The notes: generated from the sequence alone by a model not told the origin. Counted from the stretch's first letter, positions 44,104 to 54,755 are shown. The stretch is 64,000 bases of DNA from Aporrectodea caliginosa (GCA_020284085.1 JACEVL010000050.1:1-64000); one strand, 5' to 3'. Numbers and translations: made by a program.

Positions 44104-44559
44104 CCTTTACAGTTTAGCTTTGAGAAAATGGATGCCGCTTGCTTGAAATTATAGCTAAATAAAGGCAAAGTTTCAGATGGTTACTCCATGAAATTATCTT
44201 TTATCTTACAAATTATTAACCCATATCTCAGCTTCCGTGAGAACTAAACCGCGTTCAGAAATTGTCCTTTCAAAGCTGCACATCACCTCTTTTATATCAC
44301 CACATGAATCCATTCCTTTTAATTTTTGTGGCGTTTCTTCTCAGTCCAAATCCTAATTGTCCTCTGGATCTCTCAAATTCTGTTAATCCTACGCAGTGAC
44401 TTTCTACCCAAAATCTTCCTGACGGATTCTTGCACTCTTATGTGGTTTAGAATGAACCTTTGAAACAAGCAGCTGTACAAATATTGATTGAAAAAGCAGG
44501 AACTTCATCCAAAGCAGTGGCAGGGAATTCTTTAAACTTTAACGGTTATGTTTGTCTAG

Positions 44560-44928
44560 TGTCTGACCCAAACTGCAGTCTGAACACAACCACTGGCAAC
44601 AACACACTGATGGAGAACGACTATGTTCAGATGCAATGCTTCTTTCGCTTTGTTGGTGACTTGGTTCCTGTGATGATATGGAGACGAGAAGGACAATTAA
44701 TCGACGGAGCCGAAACAAATATCACCAAAGCAGCTGTCGAAAATCAAATGACAGTCATGTCTTTTCTTGTGGTACAAGTTAATTTCATGGACAACGGAGT
44801 TAAGTTTTCGTGTGATACGCTCTTCACGACAAAAGTTTACAACAATTATTCTGATGAATATTTGATCAAAGCGACAAATACTCCCGACTACAAATATACC
44901 TGGATGTCTCCTCCTATTTACGCATCAT
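44560..44928 (+). CDS. Ig-superfamily receptor gene 1: Ig domain exon
   Basis: This 369-bp exon lies between a TGTTTGTCTAG acceptor and a TCATGTAAG donor, phase 1 at both ends as is typical of Ig-domain exons. The translation has an Ig B-strand cysteine in YVQMQCFF, a tryptophan in VMIWRREGQ and an F-strand cysteine in VKFSCDTLF, plus N-glycosylation sites (NTT, NYS). The reading frame joins the exon at 46939 as ...ASYGP. A paralogous exon of identical length lies at 54387-54755. The expected signal-peptide and V-like exons upstream are not in this copy; retroelement sequence occupies their place. It probably encodes a cell-surface binding domain. The ligand is unknown. Confidence 0.8.
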
Positions 44929-45539
44929 GTAAGCATGCGATTAATTAACAATTTCTCTTACGTCTATATTGTCAAATAAAAAAACAGTTTATCTGAGCAT
45001 GAAATTGTATCAGGTATTTATGTTGTGCCTTTTCAAGAGAAACTAAACAGCGCCAGCACAAATGGTATCAGTTGCAATTCAGAACAACGATTTAATTAAA
45101 CAATGGCTAGATAACTAGAAAGGTCACCTAAAAGAAGGATTTCCAACTAGATTTTGACAGATGCCAGAACGTTCAGAGTTCCTGAACCACGTTGCTTTGA
45201 GGATATTATAGAACGAAGGTATGGGTTGCTGCCGATTGCACACGGTTGGCCCATCGCCCAACAGTCCCTCTTAGTAGGCGCTAGTTGATCAGAGCATAAT
45301 TATGTCGTGCTTATCTACGCTGTCACTCCGTCCTGCAGGTCATTGCATTAATTTAAACGAAATATGTTAGTTATTAGATAGCCGATCAAATATAGGGCCA
45401 CATGATACTATAATAGTCCTAAGGAGTTACTTCCGGGATGTTCTTCGTGATCAGCTGACAATTAATGCGAGAGCAATAGCTAGACGTTACCAATAGTAAA
45501 TGGGATTGTTATGTGCTTTATGCAATAAAATTATTTCAG
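44929..45539. other. Intron of gene 1, with a region related to the gene 2 upstream flank
   Basis: 45160-45515 resembles 51060-51550 upstream of gene 2 (GGTCATTGCATTAATTTA versus GGCCATTGCGTTAATTTA, and AGTAAATGGGATT shared). A copy of a 5' flank therefore sits inside this intron, pointing to a partial tandem duplication here. Confidence 0.5.
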
Positions 45540-45725
45540 GAGCACGAGGTATCAACAGGACCTCCGACCAAATCCATAATATGACCTTCTTAGGCAAACG
45601 GTGGCACTACCCCTCGAGCTTCGGGAAATACGCCACTCTGGGCATTCGTCGTGATATTACGATATTTAAATATAACTACGATAGATTAACCAATCATAAA
45701 TATCTTCACCAAAAAGATCCACGAA
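45540..45725 (+). CDS. Candidate additional exon in gene 1 (62 codons)
   Basis: The sequence between TTATTTCAG and a CGAAGTAAGC donor is open, 186 bp long, and phase 1 at both ends, matching its neighbours. It would encode a hydrophilic segment with two N-glycosylation sites (NRT, NMT) and aromatic residues (KRWHYP, FKYNYD) but no cysteines. No equivalent is seen in gene 2. It could be an exon, an alternative exon, or chance. Confidence 0.35.
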
Positions 45726-45929
45726 GTAAGCTCTAACCTACTGCTGTGTTGTTTTCTGGAAACTGCCAAAAAAACTAGTTCATAGTAGATTGAGGCACAG
45801 TGTGTGAACATTCCAAAATTTGAGAGAAATGAAGATAATTTAGGCATCCTTCAAATAAAATTATGCTTGTTTTCCTATGTTGCTTACATAATAGTATTTC
45901 GTAAGGATCAATATAGCTGCTTCAATATA

Positions 45930-46724
45930 CACTGTGTCCACGATAAAGTAGATCACTAGACTTTGTTAAATATCTTGGTCAATTGTACTATTATAGGTAT
46001 TAAATTTGGTGCACATGAACTTCAGTCTATTCTATCTAAACCCTGCAAATTTTATTACAATTGATGCAACGGTTACGAGGATATACCCTTATGAAATTGG
46101 GTGGTTGAGGAACCAAGTTACCAACACGTAAAACGCATAGAATTACGTCATTTTTCTGGCTACCGCAGGGATAGGCTGTTGTTCATAAGCGTCATTTTCG
46201 GAAACAATTACACTACGAGACCTGTTTTACGTAACAGTAGTTGGTTGTAAAGAAATGGTTTTCAGTGCAGAGGACAAGATTTTAATCAAGGAGTTGAGTG
46301 AGACGAAGGGGTATGGCGTAGGAGACTCATTACAGAATTTCCAATGAAAAATTGGTCCCTAGCTGGTGTCAGCAAGCTGTTGAAAAAGATTGCCACAACC
46401 GGATCAGTTGCAAGGAAACCACGAGACGCAAACAAAACCACGGACGCAAACAAATATCAATGCTGTCGGAGAACTGGTGCTGAGTCAGGATGATCAGCCG
46501 CGCACGCATCTGTCGAAGCGTTTTACGTGTTGGTAACTTGGTTCCTGAACCACCCAATTTCATAAGGGTATATCCTCGTAACCGTTGTATCAATTGTAAT
46601 AAAATTTGCAGGGTTTAGATAGAATAGACTGAAGTTCATGTGCACCAAATTTAGTACCTATAGTACTACAATTGACCAAGATATTTTACAAAGTCTAGTG
46701 ATCTACTTTATCGTGGACACAGTG
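45930..46724 (+). mobile_element. Tc1/mariner-like element, deleted, with ~200-bp inverted repeats
   Basis: It starts CACTGTGTCCACGATAAAGT and ends with the inverse, flanked by TA at 45928 and 46725. The arms extend about 200 bp each (to about 46129 and from 46524). The interior encodes the N-terminal part of a mariner-type transposase (MVFSAEDKILIKEL, then LKKIATTGSV-like and LVLSQDDQPRTHLSKR) broken by stops and frameshifts. The catalytic domain is missing. It lies in an intron of gene 1. Confidence 0.9.
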
Positions 46725-46938
46725 TAGTTACGGGTGAAAGGTTAACAACGCTCCTAGAAAACCTTTAAGATTAAATGGCTCAACAATAAACGACTTTCAA
46801 AGTTCACATGAATGATTCAACACGTTTCTAACCAGGGCTTAAGCGGATGGCTTAGCAACCGCCACTGTATACAATATGCCATTACTACACTATAGCCGTG
46901 TCTTTCCTTATTTTCGTAAAATTATTTCCGTGTTTTAG

Positions 46939-47228
46939 ATGGACCAAGAAATTTAAGAATACTATTTACCAAAACGCCAAATAAAGATGGTCTTCTTACC
47001 ACATCAGTTGATCATCTGGAATGCAATGCGGATGGAAATCCCACCCCCAGATACGAATGGACGATTGAAACGAAACAATTGAACATCACTGTACACAACA
47101 CAGTTCTTTATTTGAATGAGTCGATGTTTAGCAATCAGCAGTTGGCAGTTGAATGCAAAGCCGTTAATGATGTTGGGGAACAGACTGAAAGAATCATAGT
47201 CATTAAAAAACCACAGTTAACGTTACAG
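46939..47228 (+). CDS. Ig-superfamily receptor gene 1: second Ig domain exon
   Basis: The acceptor is CGTGTTTTAG. The translation opens GPRNLRI and contains an I-set-like pattern: LECNADGNPTPRYEWTI with cysteine and tryptophan, then LAVECKAVNDVGEQ with the F-strand cysteine. A donor-like TTACAGGTAAAC ends the exon in phase 0 at 47228. If that donor is skipped, the frame stays open to about 47400, adding Cys-containing residues and a Lys-rich end. The paralogous exon in gene 2 (55402-55503) shares only its first codons and is much shorter. Confidence 0.7.
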
Positions 47229-47400
47229 GTAAACCTAAAAGCTTTCAAGTGTTCAATTACTAAAGACTCTAAGGAATTGTTTGAACCTTCGCATACAACA
47301 ACTTTCTGTTGCACACCGGAAACCTTTGAAGTTATTAATGTTTGGACACAAATTAAGAAGAAGAAGATGAAGAAGAGCAGGCTATCCCTGAGGTGGCCAT

Positions 47401-47640
47401 GAGATTCATTTTCTTAGCCTCGGAATAAGATGACGGGGGCCAGTCCTCTCCATCGCCTCTCATCTTCCCACCGACAGTGTATGTTCAGTGTACTCATTAT
47501 AGCTAAGTTTTCTAGAGGGCGCACACGAAACAGAAATTGTGAACCGGATTTCTGACCTGGCGAGGTTTTGAACCTACAACCTCTCTGATAACAGTCCGAC
47601 AGGCTGACCCTTGCACTATTCAGCAACCCCCAATAAGTAA
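47401..47640 (-). mobile_element. tRNA-derived SINE-like repeat
   Basis: On the minus strand the head contains GTTGCTGAATAGTGCAAGGG as a box-A-like region and AGGTTGTAGGTTCAAAACC as a box B. It is followed by GGTCAGAAATCCGG and GGGCCAGTCC-like sequence that recurs in the linker at 12685-12840. It lies in the intron of gene 1. Confidence 0.5.
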
Positions 47641-47855
47641 ACAAACTAAATGTATCCAATATTAACGCCCTAATGACAGCGCTTAGACAGCGTAATGCCT
47701 ACTTTGAATATAATATTATCCTGATTAGGCAGTATTTTAATGGGAATATCACTTAATTTATTTTCAAAATAGTGGAACAAAGTTCATACACCATTGCAAA
47801 ACCTTTACTTCAGACTTTCTATCCTCTATGTTTTGTATAATTGGTGTGTTTTCAG

Positions 47856-48013
47856 ATGGCATAGCTCACGGCAGCACATGTGAACCTTGCACATATAGGC
47901 TAGGCCTACGTCGTGGACAATAGTCATGGTCATTATTAGAATATCAACTGTCACCTCAGTTACTCTTACTCTTTCCATTTTCCTGATAGTTAAACAAGCC
48001 TTAGGGATGAAAG
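47856..48013 (+). CDS. Receptor gene 1: transmembrane exon with a frame-disturbing insertion
   Basis: The acceptor is TGTTTTCAG and the donor AAAGGTATG. From TCGTGGACA (about 47907) to the end there is an open hydrophobic frame (WTIVMVIIRISTVTSVTLTL, then SIFLIV and KQALGMK) that fits a membrane helix followed by basic residues, ending in phase 1. Upstream, relative to gene 2, eleven extra bases (AGGCTAGGCCT at about 47891-47901) put the phase-1 start out of frame and produce a stop. Using the internal acceptor CACATATAG would give an open phase-0 exon that joins the phase-0 donor of the preceding exon. Confidence 0.6.
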
Positions 48014-48399
48014 GTATGAAAAACTAATGTATAAGCATTAAGCACATGCAGGCTTATGCAGTTCTTACGATGAGTGCGTTTCGAAATTTCTTTTCTATCA
48101 TAAATTGTTATTTTCTATTGTTTAATTTTTTATGACTTAATCTGCAGCAGCCTTACACCACAAAAACTATAATTTTTTTATATTTGAAAGTAAAAAACGT
48201 TATCTAAATCGGTTTAGCCTTTATTAAAATGACGCACGGTATTGCAATTGCGTCACTTTAAGACTTTAGCAATCAAACTTATCGGTGCATTCTCTGTGTC
48301 TCTCTCCTTCAGGCTTGAATTAATTCCTTATAGAGGAGGGGTTCAGCCAAACGGATCCTTCTCCACTTTTTCTGTTACTCTTCTATATTCAATCTTGAA

Positions 48400-48637
48400 A
48401 ATAATAATAATAAATAATAATAATATCTTTTCTTTAATAAGCGCCTGACAAACGCACTGCGCTGTACATTTACATGTTATGCAATTTAAATCTTAACTAC
48501 TAACAGAACAGACAGCCTGCAATACAACGGCGCTAATAGCAGCCTACAAAGCATATCCGCCCAACGGGGGCTCGAACTCGGTACCTCGCGGTCTCTGTAC
48601 CAGATGTTATCCAATGCGCCACGGGCCCCCCTGAGAC
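48400..48637 (-). mobile_element. tRNA-derived SINE (family also at 53880-54145)
   Basis: The minus-strand head GGGCCCGTGGCGCATTGG has a tRNA box A. GAGTTCGAGCCCC forms a box B. The body contains GGCTGCTATTAGCGCCG, GCAGGCTGTCTGTTCTG and AGTTAAGATTTA, and the tail is (TTA)n-rich. The plus-strand copy at 53880 shares the whole body. The tRNA source looks arginine-like, at low confidence. Confidence 0.75.
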
Positions 48638-48922
48638 TTCAGGTCATGTTGTATCATGTCTCCCCATCTCTTCTCCGTCCCAGACAGCGGTGTCCGGAGA
48701 CCTCTGCTTTCCTGCAACTTTCATCCTCTCTTCTCATCACATCACTGTTACAGTACCAAGCAAACATTCAGAAACAAACCAATTGACTGATACACAATAT
48801 GCACACAAAAAGTGTCGACAAATTAATGTTTGACAATAGAGTTTACTTTGCTGCACAAACCATTTAACACCACAACTTCCAACCTTTCGCTGTCTATGTT
48901 TCAATTAACATTATTTAAACAG

Positions 48923-49104
48923 AGGGAGTACCTTTGGCAGTCACTGATACAACTACAACTACTGCTCCACCTACAAACTACACGGAATTACAGCGTATGC
49001 CAAATTATGCAAACATCAATGTGCAAGAGGAGACTGCTGTCACCGATCTTAATGTATCACGCAGTCAACAACAACAGCCTATTGTCTACGCGAATCAGCA
49101 GTAG
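48923..49104 (+). CDS. Receptor gene 1: cytoplasmic tail exon with tyrosine motifs and stop
   Basis: This exon follows the TTATTTAAACAG acceptor, in phase 1 as the transmembrane exon requires. It encodes 59 residues and a TAG stop. It begins GVPLAVTDTTTTTAPP and contains NYTELQRMPNYANI and, at the end, PIVYANQQ. YTEL and YANI are YxxL/I-type motifs five residues apart, slightly closer than a classical ITAM, and YANQ has the YxN pattern bound by Grb2-type SH2 domains. The acidic and polar composition and lack of hydrophobic runs fit a signalling tail. Phosphorylation and signalling are inferred from motif knowledge. Confidence 0.75.
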
Positions 49105-50200
49105 GCCTAAATATTATGTAGACCGTTTATATAGCGACAGTCAATAACCATCACATGCTTTCTGTATTCCAAACATGAAGAACTGTATAATTTGTTCCCA
49201 ACTTCTATTTGTCTTTTATCCGCGCATCGATAAATTAAATGGAAGTATGCTACAGCGTTAGTTTCTGTGAATCTGTATGTAATGATGATAGACTATTATG
49301 TGTGTTATATAATCATCATAGTCGTCATCATCTTCACAATACGTTCAACTGTATGACGAAGATGGGTGCAAGTAATAATCTGATAATTAAGTCGAATTCC
49401 TTTGTTATGTTTTTGTCCAAGTCATGTACCTATGGGTTGGGTGATTAATTATATTCCAGGAGCTAGCGTGCTGAACATTCAACGGAGAGGTCGGGGTTCG
49501 AATCCCTGCTAGGGTAGAAATTTGTTACTTAGTTAAACTTATGATGAGTACTGTAACACAGACCGTACACTTTTGGATTTAGTTCAAGTTTTGTTACGAT
49601 TTCGTTTACATTGTTAATCCAGCGATGCAGTCGTGGTCTGCTTAGATTCTCTTTCCTTCAAATATTGACAGGTTTATAATATACAGGTTTTAATCTGCAG
49701 TTCTTCGATGGCAGAAGTGTATTAAAGTATATTTTAAAAGTTTGATAATAGCTGAATGCAAGCAACAAGTGTTGCTTAATTACAGAGATAGTAGGATCAA
49801 GTGGCCTATAGTTATATGGAAAAGGCCTAGTAGGTAAATGTTGCATGTCGACTTCGTTTCAATCAAACTTTTCCGAGAATGCTAGGCTACCTATTGTACG
49901 ATTACTTAATATCAGTTATTTTCGACAAGATGCTAAGTAGGAAGATCACGTATTTAGAAGAAAAACATGAAATTTTCGAGGCATGTGTTACTCATTCATT
50001 CTGTTCTTTCTCATTCATTCATTCATTCATTCTTTCATTCAGAGCACTCATATACGGCGCCTCTCCAAGATACCATGCAGAGTGCCGTTGATATGTTCGT
50101 CGTTCGTATCGTATAGATCTGAGAATTTGTAATGCGCCTCGTACAGTACTAGCTATTCAGAGGCGCTGCAGCTGATATCCCCAACAATCGTAAATTGCAT
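49105..50200. other. Downstream flank of gene 1
   Basis: 49110-49860 matches 59190-59870 downstream of gene 2 (ATTATGTAGACCGTTTATAT versus ATTATGTGGACCATTTATGC). A degenerate tRNA-like string (GCTAGCGTGCTGAACATTC with GGTTCGAATCCC) lies at 49460-49510. At 50055-50175 GGCGCCTCTCC...TTCAGAGGCGCTG echoes the body of the 5828-6222 SINE. No gene is supported. Confidence 0.55.
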
Positions 50201-52189
50201 TTGGAAAACCCCATGTCAATCAGCGATAGCCAGAAGAATATGGGCCAGGGATATGATTACATTGATCTCACTCATGAAACTACAGAGCCACCTCAGAACT
50301 TCTTGCAACTCACTCATCAAACTAGGCCTACAACGAACGAATACCTTGAACTTATCGAGAACACTTGCAAATGAGGAAAACCACATAATACGAAGTCAGC
50401 AAGAGGAAACAACTTAGATTTCATGATACCTATTATGGATGAAACTAACTATTAACATATTCATTTAAATGCTATTAAGCTCTATGATGGAAGGTATTAA
50501 CGGTGCACCATAAATGTTTTGCTTAAAGTTCGCTGCATAAACTTTCATACAAACTGTTCTTCATTATAAAATATGGTGTTATGGAATTGATTGTATATTT
50601 TGATATAAAAAAATTAAAAAACCCATGGCATAAATGTCTATATTTGTAAGCCGTAGTTTCACTAGATGTCATGACAATGCTCTTGTTTAGTTCAGAGTCC
50701 GTTAGCTCTTGTCAGGCTCTTATTATTTGCTTTAAATACAATCAGCGTTATCTCGGTAATTAGCACCTTTTTTGGCTTAAAGCGCAAGCACACAAGATAA
50801 CTGATTTAGATAGAGCGCGTGCTCAGGTTAACGAAAGGCGTTATATAAATATATAGGCCTAAATGCAAAACAGCCAAGCTGACGTATGTTTTGTTAGTCT
50901 ACTGTACACACGCTCACAAAAACATTGGGTATCATTTTCAATTAGTACATGCTAATTGGGAGTTTCTACAAATGTAAGGTATATGTGTGCCATACTATTA
51001 TTAGACGTCTCAATGCGAGAGCCTACATGAGACTACCAAACCAATACCAAAGCTTTGGCGCTCTATTATACTCCATAGCAAGCACGAAGTTAGGTACGGT
51101 AGATCTTAGACACCTACTACCTAGGTAGAGGGAATTTCCTCCCTCCTTCAAATCACTCAGAAACAACCTTATAACCAACCGGCTGCATGTCTGACTTGTG
51201 ATATTTGCAATTATTTGTCGAGGCCATTGTTTACTTATGCTTTTGTTCTTTATAGCTTTGTATGCAATTTGAACTAGATAGGTTGCTATTAATTACATAC
51301 CTATTTAGTCACACGTTTGCTGACTAGAGTGTTTAACGTGCGTACACTGACTACTGCCACTGTGGGATCTGCAGGCCATTGCGTTAATTTAGGTCTAATG
51401 TCAGCTAATATAGCCTAAGCATACCATTTACAGAGCATCGCAACTTGAGGCTTACGGATTTACTTTCGGGATGCTTTACGAAGTCAGATGACAACTTATT
51501 GAGGACAATACTAGCTAGCTAGCTAGAAGTTATATACAGTAAATGGGATTAAAAAGGAGTTACCTATAAACACCAATACATTTAGTCTGAAAAATGAAAA
51601 CCGAAAGATAAAAGATAATTCAACGAAGATAACCTTAGAAAGAGCCTTCCATGGATATCAATCGTCATAAAACTGTCCTGACAAATTACAGTGATGATCA
51701 ACTTGAAGAGTAAACGCTGAAATAATTTGACCTCGGTTTGACAACGTCTGCAGCATATCGCCATGCACAGACATGTATACTACAGAGTCCAAATTGGTTG
51801 CCTTCCTTAATCGATTTGAGTTATAGTGGAGTTCACTGATTAGAACTGGCGAATAAAAGAGATCAAATTGAAGCGATTGTTTATAGGCCTACAGGATGTC
51901 CATTAACTGTCCTAGATTTACAGCTTGATATTTCGGAAAGAGAAAGAGGAAAAAATAATTCTGAACGCAGTCGCCTTTATAACCATTATAGGCCTAATAA
52001 TTGTCTGCAGCTCACCTAAAGGCAAATCGCTGGCAAATCAAACTTGCACTTCTCATAGTCAGCTTAGCAAAGTGCCGCGCATATTTATGTGCAAAGTCGA
52101 TCGGACATTTAATCGAAGTAAATAGTCAGAATTTAGTTGTATTAACTTAATAAAATTTATGCTTTTATGAGTAAGTCCTAAATACAGAA
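50201..52189. other. Intergenic region upstream of gene 2
   Basis: AT-rich, with no supported gene. 51060-51550 is partly duplicated inside the gene 1 intron. An open frame at 51925-52125 includes a hydrophobic stretch (AFITIIGLIIVCSS) but has no partner exon or family match that I recognise. Confidence 0.4.
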
Positions 52190-52241
52190 ATGTCGCTCGT
52201 AAAGTGGTTTTTCATAATGACGATGTCTCTGCCTGCTCATG
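52190..52241 (+). CDS. Ig-superfamily receptor gene 2: signal-peptide exon
   Basis: The exon reads ATGTCGCTC... and encodes MSLVKWFFIMTMSLPAHG, a basic start followed by a hydrophobic core and a small-residue end, as in a signal peptide. The donor is CATGGTAAGG, phase 1. It is 52 bp long and fits the phase of the Ig exon at 53308. Such short first exons ending in phase 1 are typical of Ig-superfamily genes. Confidence 0.65.
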
Positions 52242-53307
52242 GTAAGGCTTAATCAAGTTTGACTGTTATTACCAGCACACATTTCTAGTAAGGTAATGTA
52301 GTGTTATATTTGGATGCTGCTAATAGAATATGAAATGTTTATTGTACGAGAAAACAGGATTAAATAATTTCAAAGACACTCTCGTTTAAAGTCATGGTAA
52401 ATTTTCATTTCTTTGGACTATTGAAAATGGACAGTTTTATAGGTATCATAAAATAGCCGTTACAGTCCAGCAAGGCATATATAACTAGCTACCTAATGGA
52501 ACGAACTAATTATTTTATTTGCTACCTGGTAATTACCAAGTGACTTAACAATTTATTGTGCTAGTAGGCCGTTAAAACTTCGCCACCAAACGATAGCAAC
52601 GACATGCAATAGCCTATGCATGTAACTGAGTAGCCTAACAAATGCAATCGTAGTCTTAAATGGACCTTCATATAGCATCGATAGAAAATGACTCATCAGA
52701 GACGCTCTTCACTCCAGCCTAAGCGATGTTATGTTCTTAAGAACCAAAGTTCATAGGCTGTCCGACAGTGTGCACCTAGCTAGAAAAGTCGCCAGTGGTG
52801 GCTCCTGCGAATACGCAAGGCTCACCAAGGGATGTCCATTTTCAATTCATAGTTGATACCATGTTCCTGGACTTCGTAGCATCGAGGATGAAAAATTCCG
52901 ACATCAGGCGATCTGGTGCATTGCCATGAGCACATGGCTGCCTGTCAGGCCGTCTAGCACACTCTCACCACCTAATAACAGAGGAGTTCAAAATGCTGCG
53001 ATGCATCGAACGATGGACAAAAGCACCATGCGAAAGCGAAATCCAGTGTCCGAATCGAAACACAAACTAAGCCGCAGTAGAAGTCTGAAAAAACGAGAAT
53101 TATCGAACACATTTTGCGCAAGATGGGGACCCATACCAAAGGGTATAATTAGACGAAACCCGACCACGATAATAGCCGTAGACATTGCGCCATTATGATT
53201 ATTGTCCACCTGTATTTGTTTACGACTCATCATTAAAATACTAGTGAGACATATTATAGTTATTATATTAAATGTCTCATGGGACTATTTCATACATTTA
53301 TAAGCAG
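52242..53307. other. Intron 1 of gene 2
   Basis: No further exon was recognised. Open frames on both strands at 52926-53233 lack Ig cysteine/tryptophan spacing or conservation with gene 1. Confidence 0.45.
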
Positions 53308-53631
53308 CTGAATATGATCCCAGAAATGAAGTCGTTGTTGCTGGAAGAAATGTTACATTAAAGTGTGGGTCGGATAGCGACGGTTATCCTCAATGGAAGC
53401 ATAGACAAGGAGCAGGAGATGAAGAAACGCATCTGACCTTCAACCAAGACACGTCCAGCAATAACGAACGAATATTGCTGAACACAACCATTGAAGGACA
53501 ATACGACTTGCACATAACGAACACCGAAAGATCCGCCGCTGGATCCTATGTTTGCATCAAAGTGAAGAAATCGATGGCTGACAGAGGATCATTTATAACA
53601 AGAAGATTTGAAGCTCAATTGGTAGTTCTTA
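53308..53631 (+). CDS. Receptor gene 2: V-like Ig domain exon (108 codons)
   Basis: The acceptor TTTATAAGCAG and donor CTTAGTAAG are both phase 1. The domain is canonical: VVVAGRNVTLKCGSDSDGYP with the B-strand cysteine, QWKHRQG with the core tryptophan, then ILLNTTIEGQYDLHITNTE and SAAGSYVCIKV with the F-strand tyrosine-x-cysteine. Two N-glycosylation sites (NVT, NTT) are present. The next exon (54387) follows in the same phase. The counterpart in gene 1 would lie before 44110 and is missing there. It probably forms the membrane-distal ligand-binding domain. The ligand is not predictable from sequence. Confidence 0.8.
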
Positions 53632-54386
53632 GTAAGTTTTAAACTAGTGAGCAACTTTTCTTTTCTGGCTATATAATGGTCTTAAAGTTTAGCTTAGAGA
53701 CAATGGATGCCACTTGCTTGGATTATAGAAAAAAGACAAAGTTTTAGCTGATTATTTCATGGAATTATCTGTCCTTATTAGAGAATATTATTACATAAAT
53801 CAGATTGTATGAGAACTAAGTAAAGCTTAAAAATCCAAACCCTGTTTCTTCATAGTTACAATTTATCTCTATATATCACTGTATGAGCATATAGCGCATT
53901 GGATAACACACTGGCATAGAGAGCGAGAGGTAACGAGATCGAGGTCCGAAGGCGGACATGCTTTGTAGGCTGCTATTAGCGCCGTGTATTGCAGGCTGTC
54001 TGTTCTGTTAGTAGTTAAGATTTATGTGTCCTGTCGTTTGTGTTCTTGTGGATTGTTTCAATTGCATAACTTACACTGTAACCGGTTGCGGTTTGTCAAC
54101 CGGATTGTTTCAATAAAGAATATTATTATTATTACTATATCCTTTTTAATTTTGTGGCGCTTCTTCTCAATCCAAATCCCAATCATCCTTCTGCGTCATT
54201 TACTCAAATAATCGCAATTCTATGCATTCACTTCCTACCCACAGAATTCCTGCTAAATCGTTCCTTTCTATAAAGCGTAGCATGAACCTTTCAAACTGCT
54301 ATATAAAATATTGATCGTAAATACAGGAACTTCACCTAAAGCAGTGGTAGAGAATTCTTTAAGCTGTAACTGTAATGTTTGATTAG
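53632..54386. other. Intron 2 of gene 2, with a SINE
   Basis: 53690-53880 and 54145-54386 match 44110-44300 and 44310-44559 of gene 1. The SINE at 53880-54145 interrupts this homology, so it inserted after the duplication. Confidence 0.6.
53880..54145 (+). mobile_element. tRNA-derived SINE with ATT-repeat tail
   Basis: The degenerate head TAGCGCATTGGATAACACAC has a box A, the body TTTGTAGGCTGCTATTAGCG and CAGGCTGTCTGTTCTGTTAG match the minus-strand copy at 48400-48637, and the tail is CAATAAAGAATATTATTATT. Gene 1 lacks it at the equivalent place. Confidence 0.8.
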
Positions 54387-54755
54387 CGTCTGAACCAAAC
54401 TGCTCTCTGAACACAATCACTGGCAGCAACATCTTGATGGAGAACGACTATGTTCAGATGCAATGCTTCGTTCGTTTTGTTGGTGACTTGGTTCCTGTCA
54501 TGAATTGGAGACGAGAAGGACAATTAATCGACGGAGCCAAAACATATATCACCAAACCACCCGTAGGAAATCAAATCACAGTCACGACTTCTCTTTCAGT
54601 GCAAGTTAATTTCATGGACAACGGAATTAAGTTTTCATGTGATATGCTCTTCATGCTGAACGTTACCAACAATTCTTCTGATGGATTTTTGATCAAAGCA
54701 ACAAATACTCCAGATTACAAATATATCTGGACATCACCTCCGCTTATCGTATCAT
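54387..54755 (+). CDS. Receptor gene 2: second Ig domain exon
   Basis: The exon is 369 bp, exactly the length of its gene 1 paralogue at 44560. The acceptor is TGTTTGATTAG and the donor TCATGTAAG, phase 1 at both ends. Conserved Ig residues are YVQMQCFV, VMNWRREGQ and IKFSCDMLF, with N-glycosylation sites NVT and NSS. The reading frame is intact. Differences from gene 1 are scattered substitutions, several non-synonymous, mostly in the middle of the domain. Confidence 0.8.

Noticed and set aside
48541..48640. tRNA gene on the minus strand
   Set aside because: The tRNA-like head is followed by a SINE body and tail shared with 53880-54145, so it is a SINE promoter.
49460..49515. Functional tRNA gene
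   Set aside because: A B-box-like GGTTCGAATCCC is present, but no full cloverleaf with paired acceptor stem can be formed. The paralogous sequence at 59463-59525 is more degenerate, so it is an old SINE or tRNA relic.
51925..52125. Small membrane-protein gene
   Set aside because: Only a single hydrophobic stretch in an isolated frame. No conserved copy in gene 1 flanks and no splice partner.
52926..53233. Additional Ig exon in intron 1 of gene 2
   Set aside because: Neither strand shows the cysteine-tryptophan-cysteine spacing or suitable splice sites.
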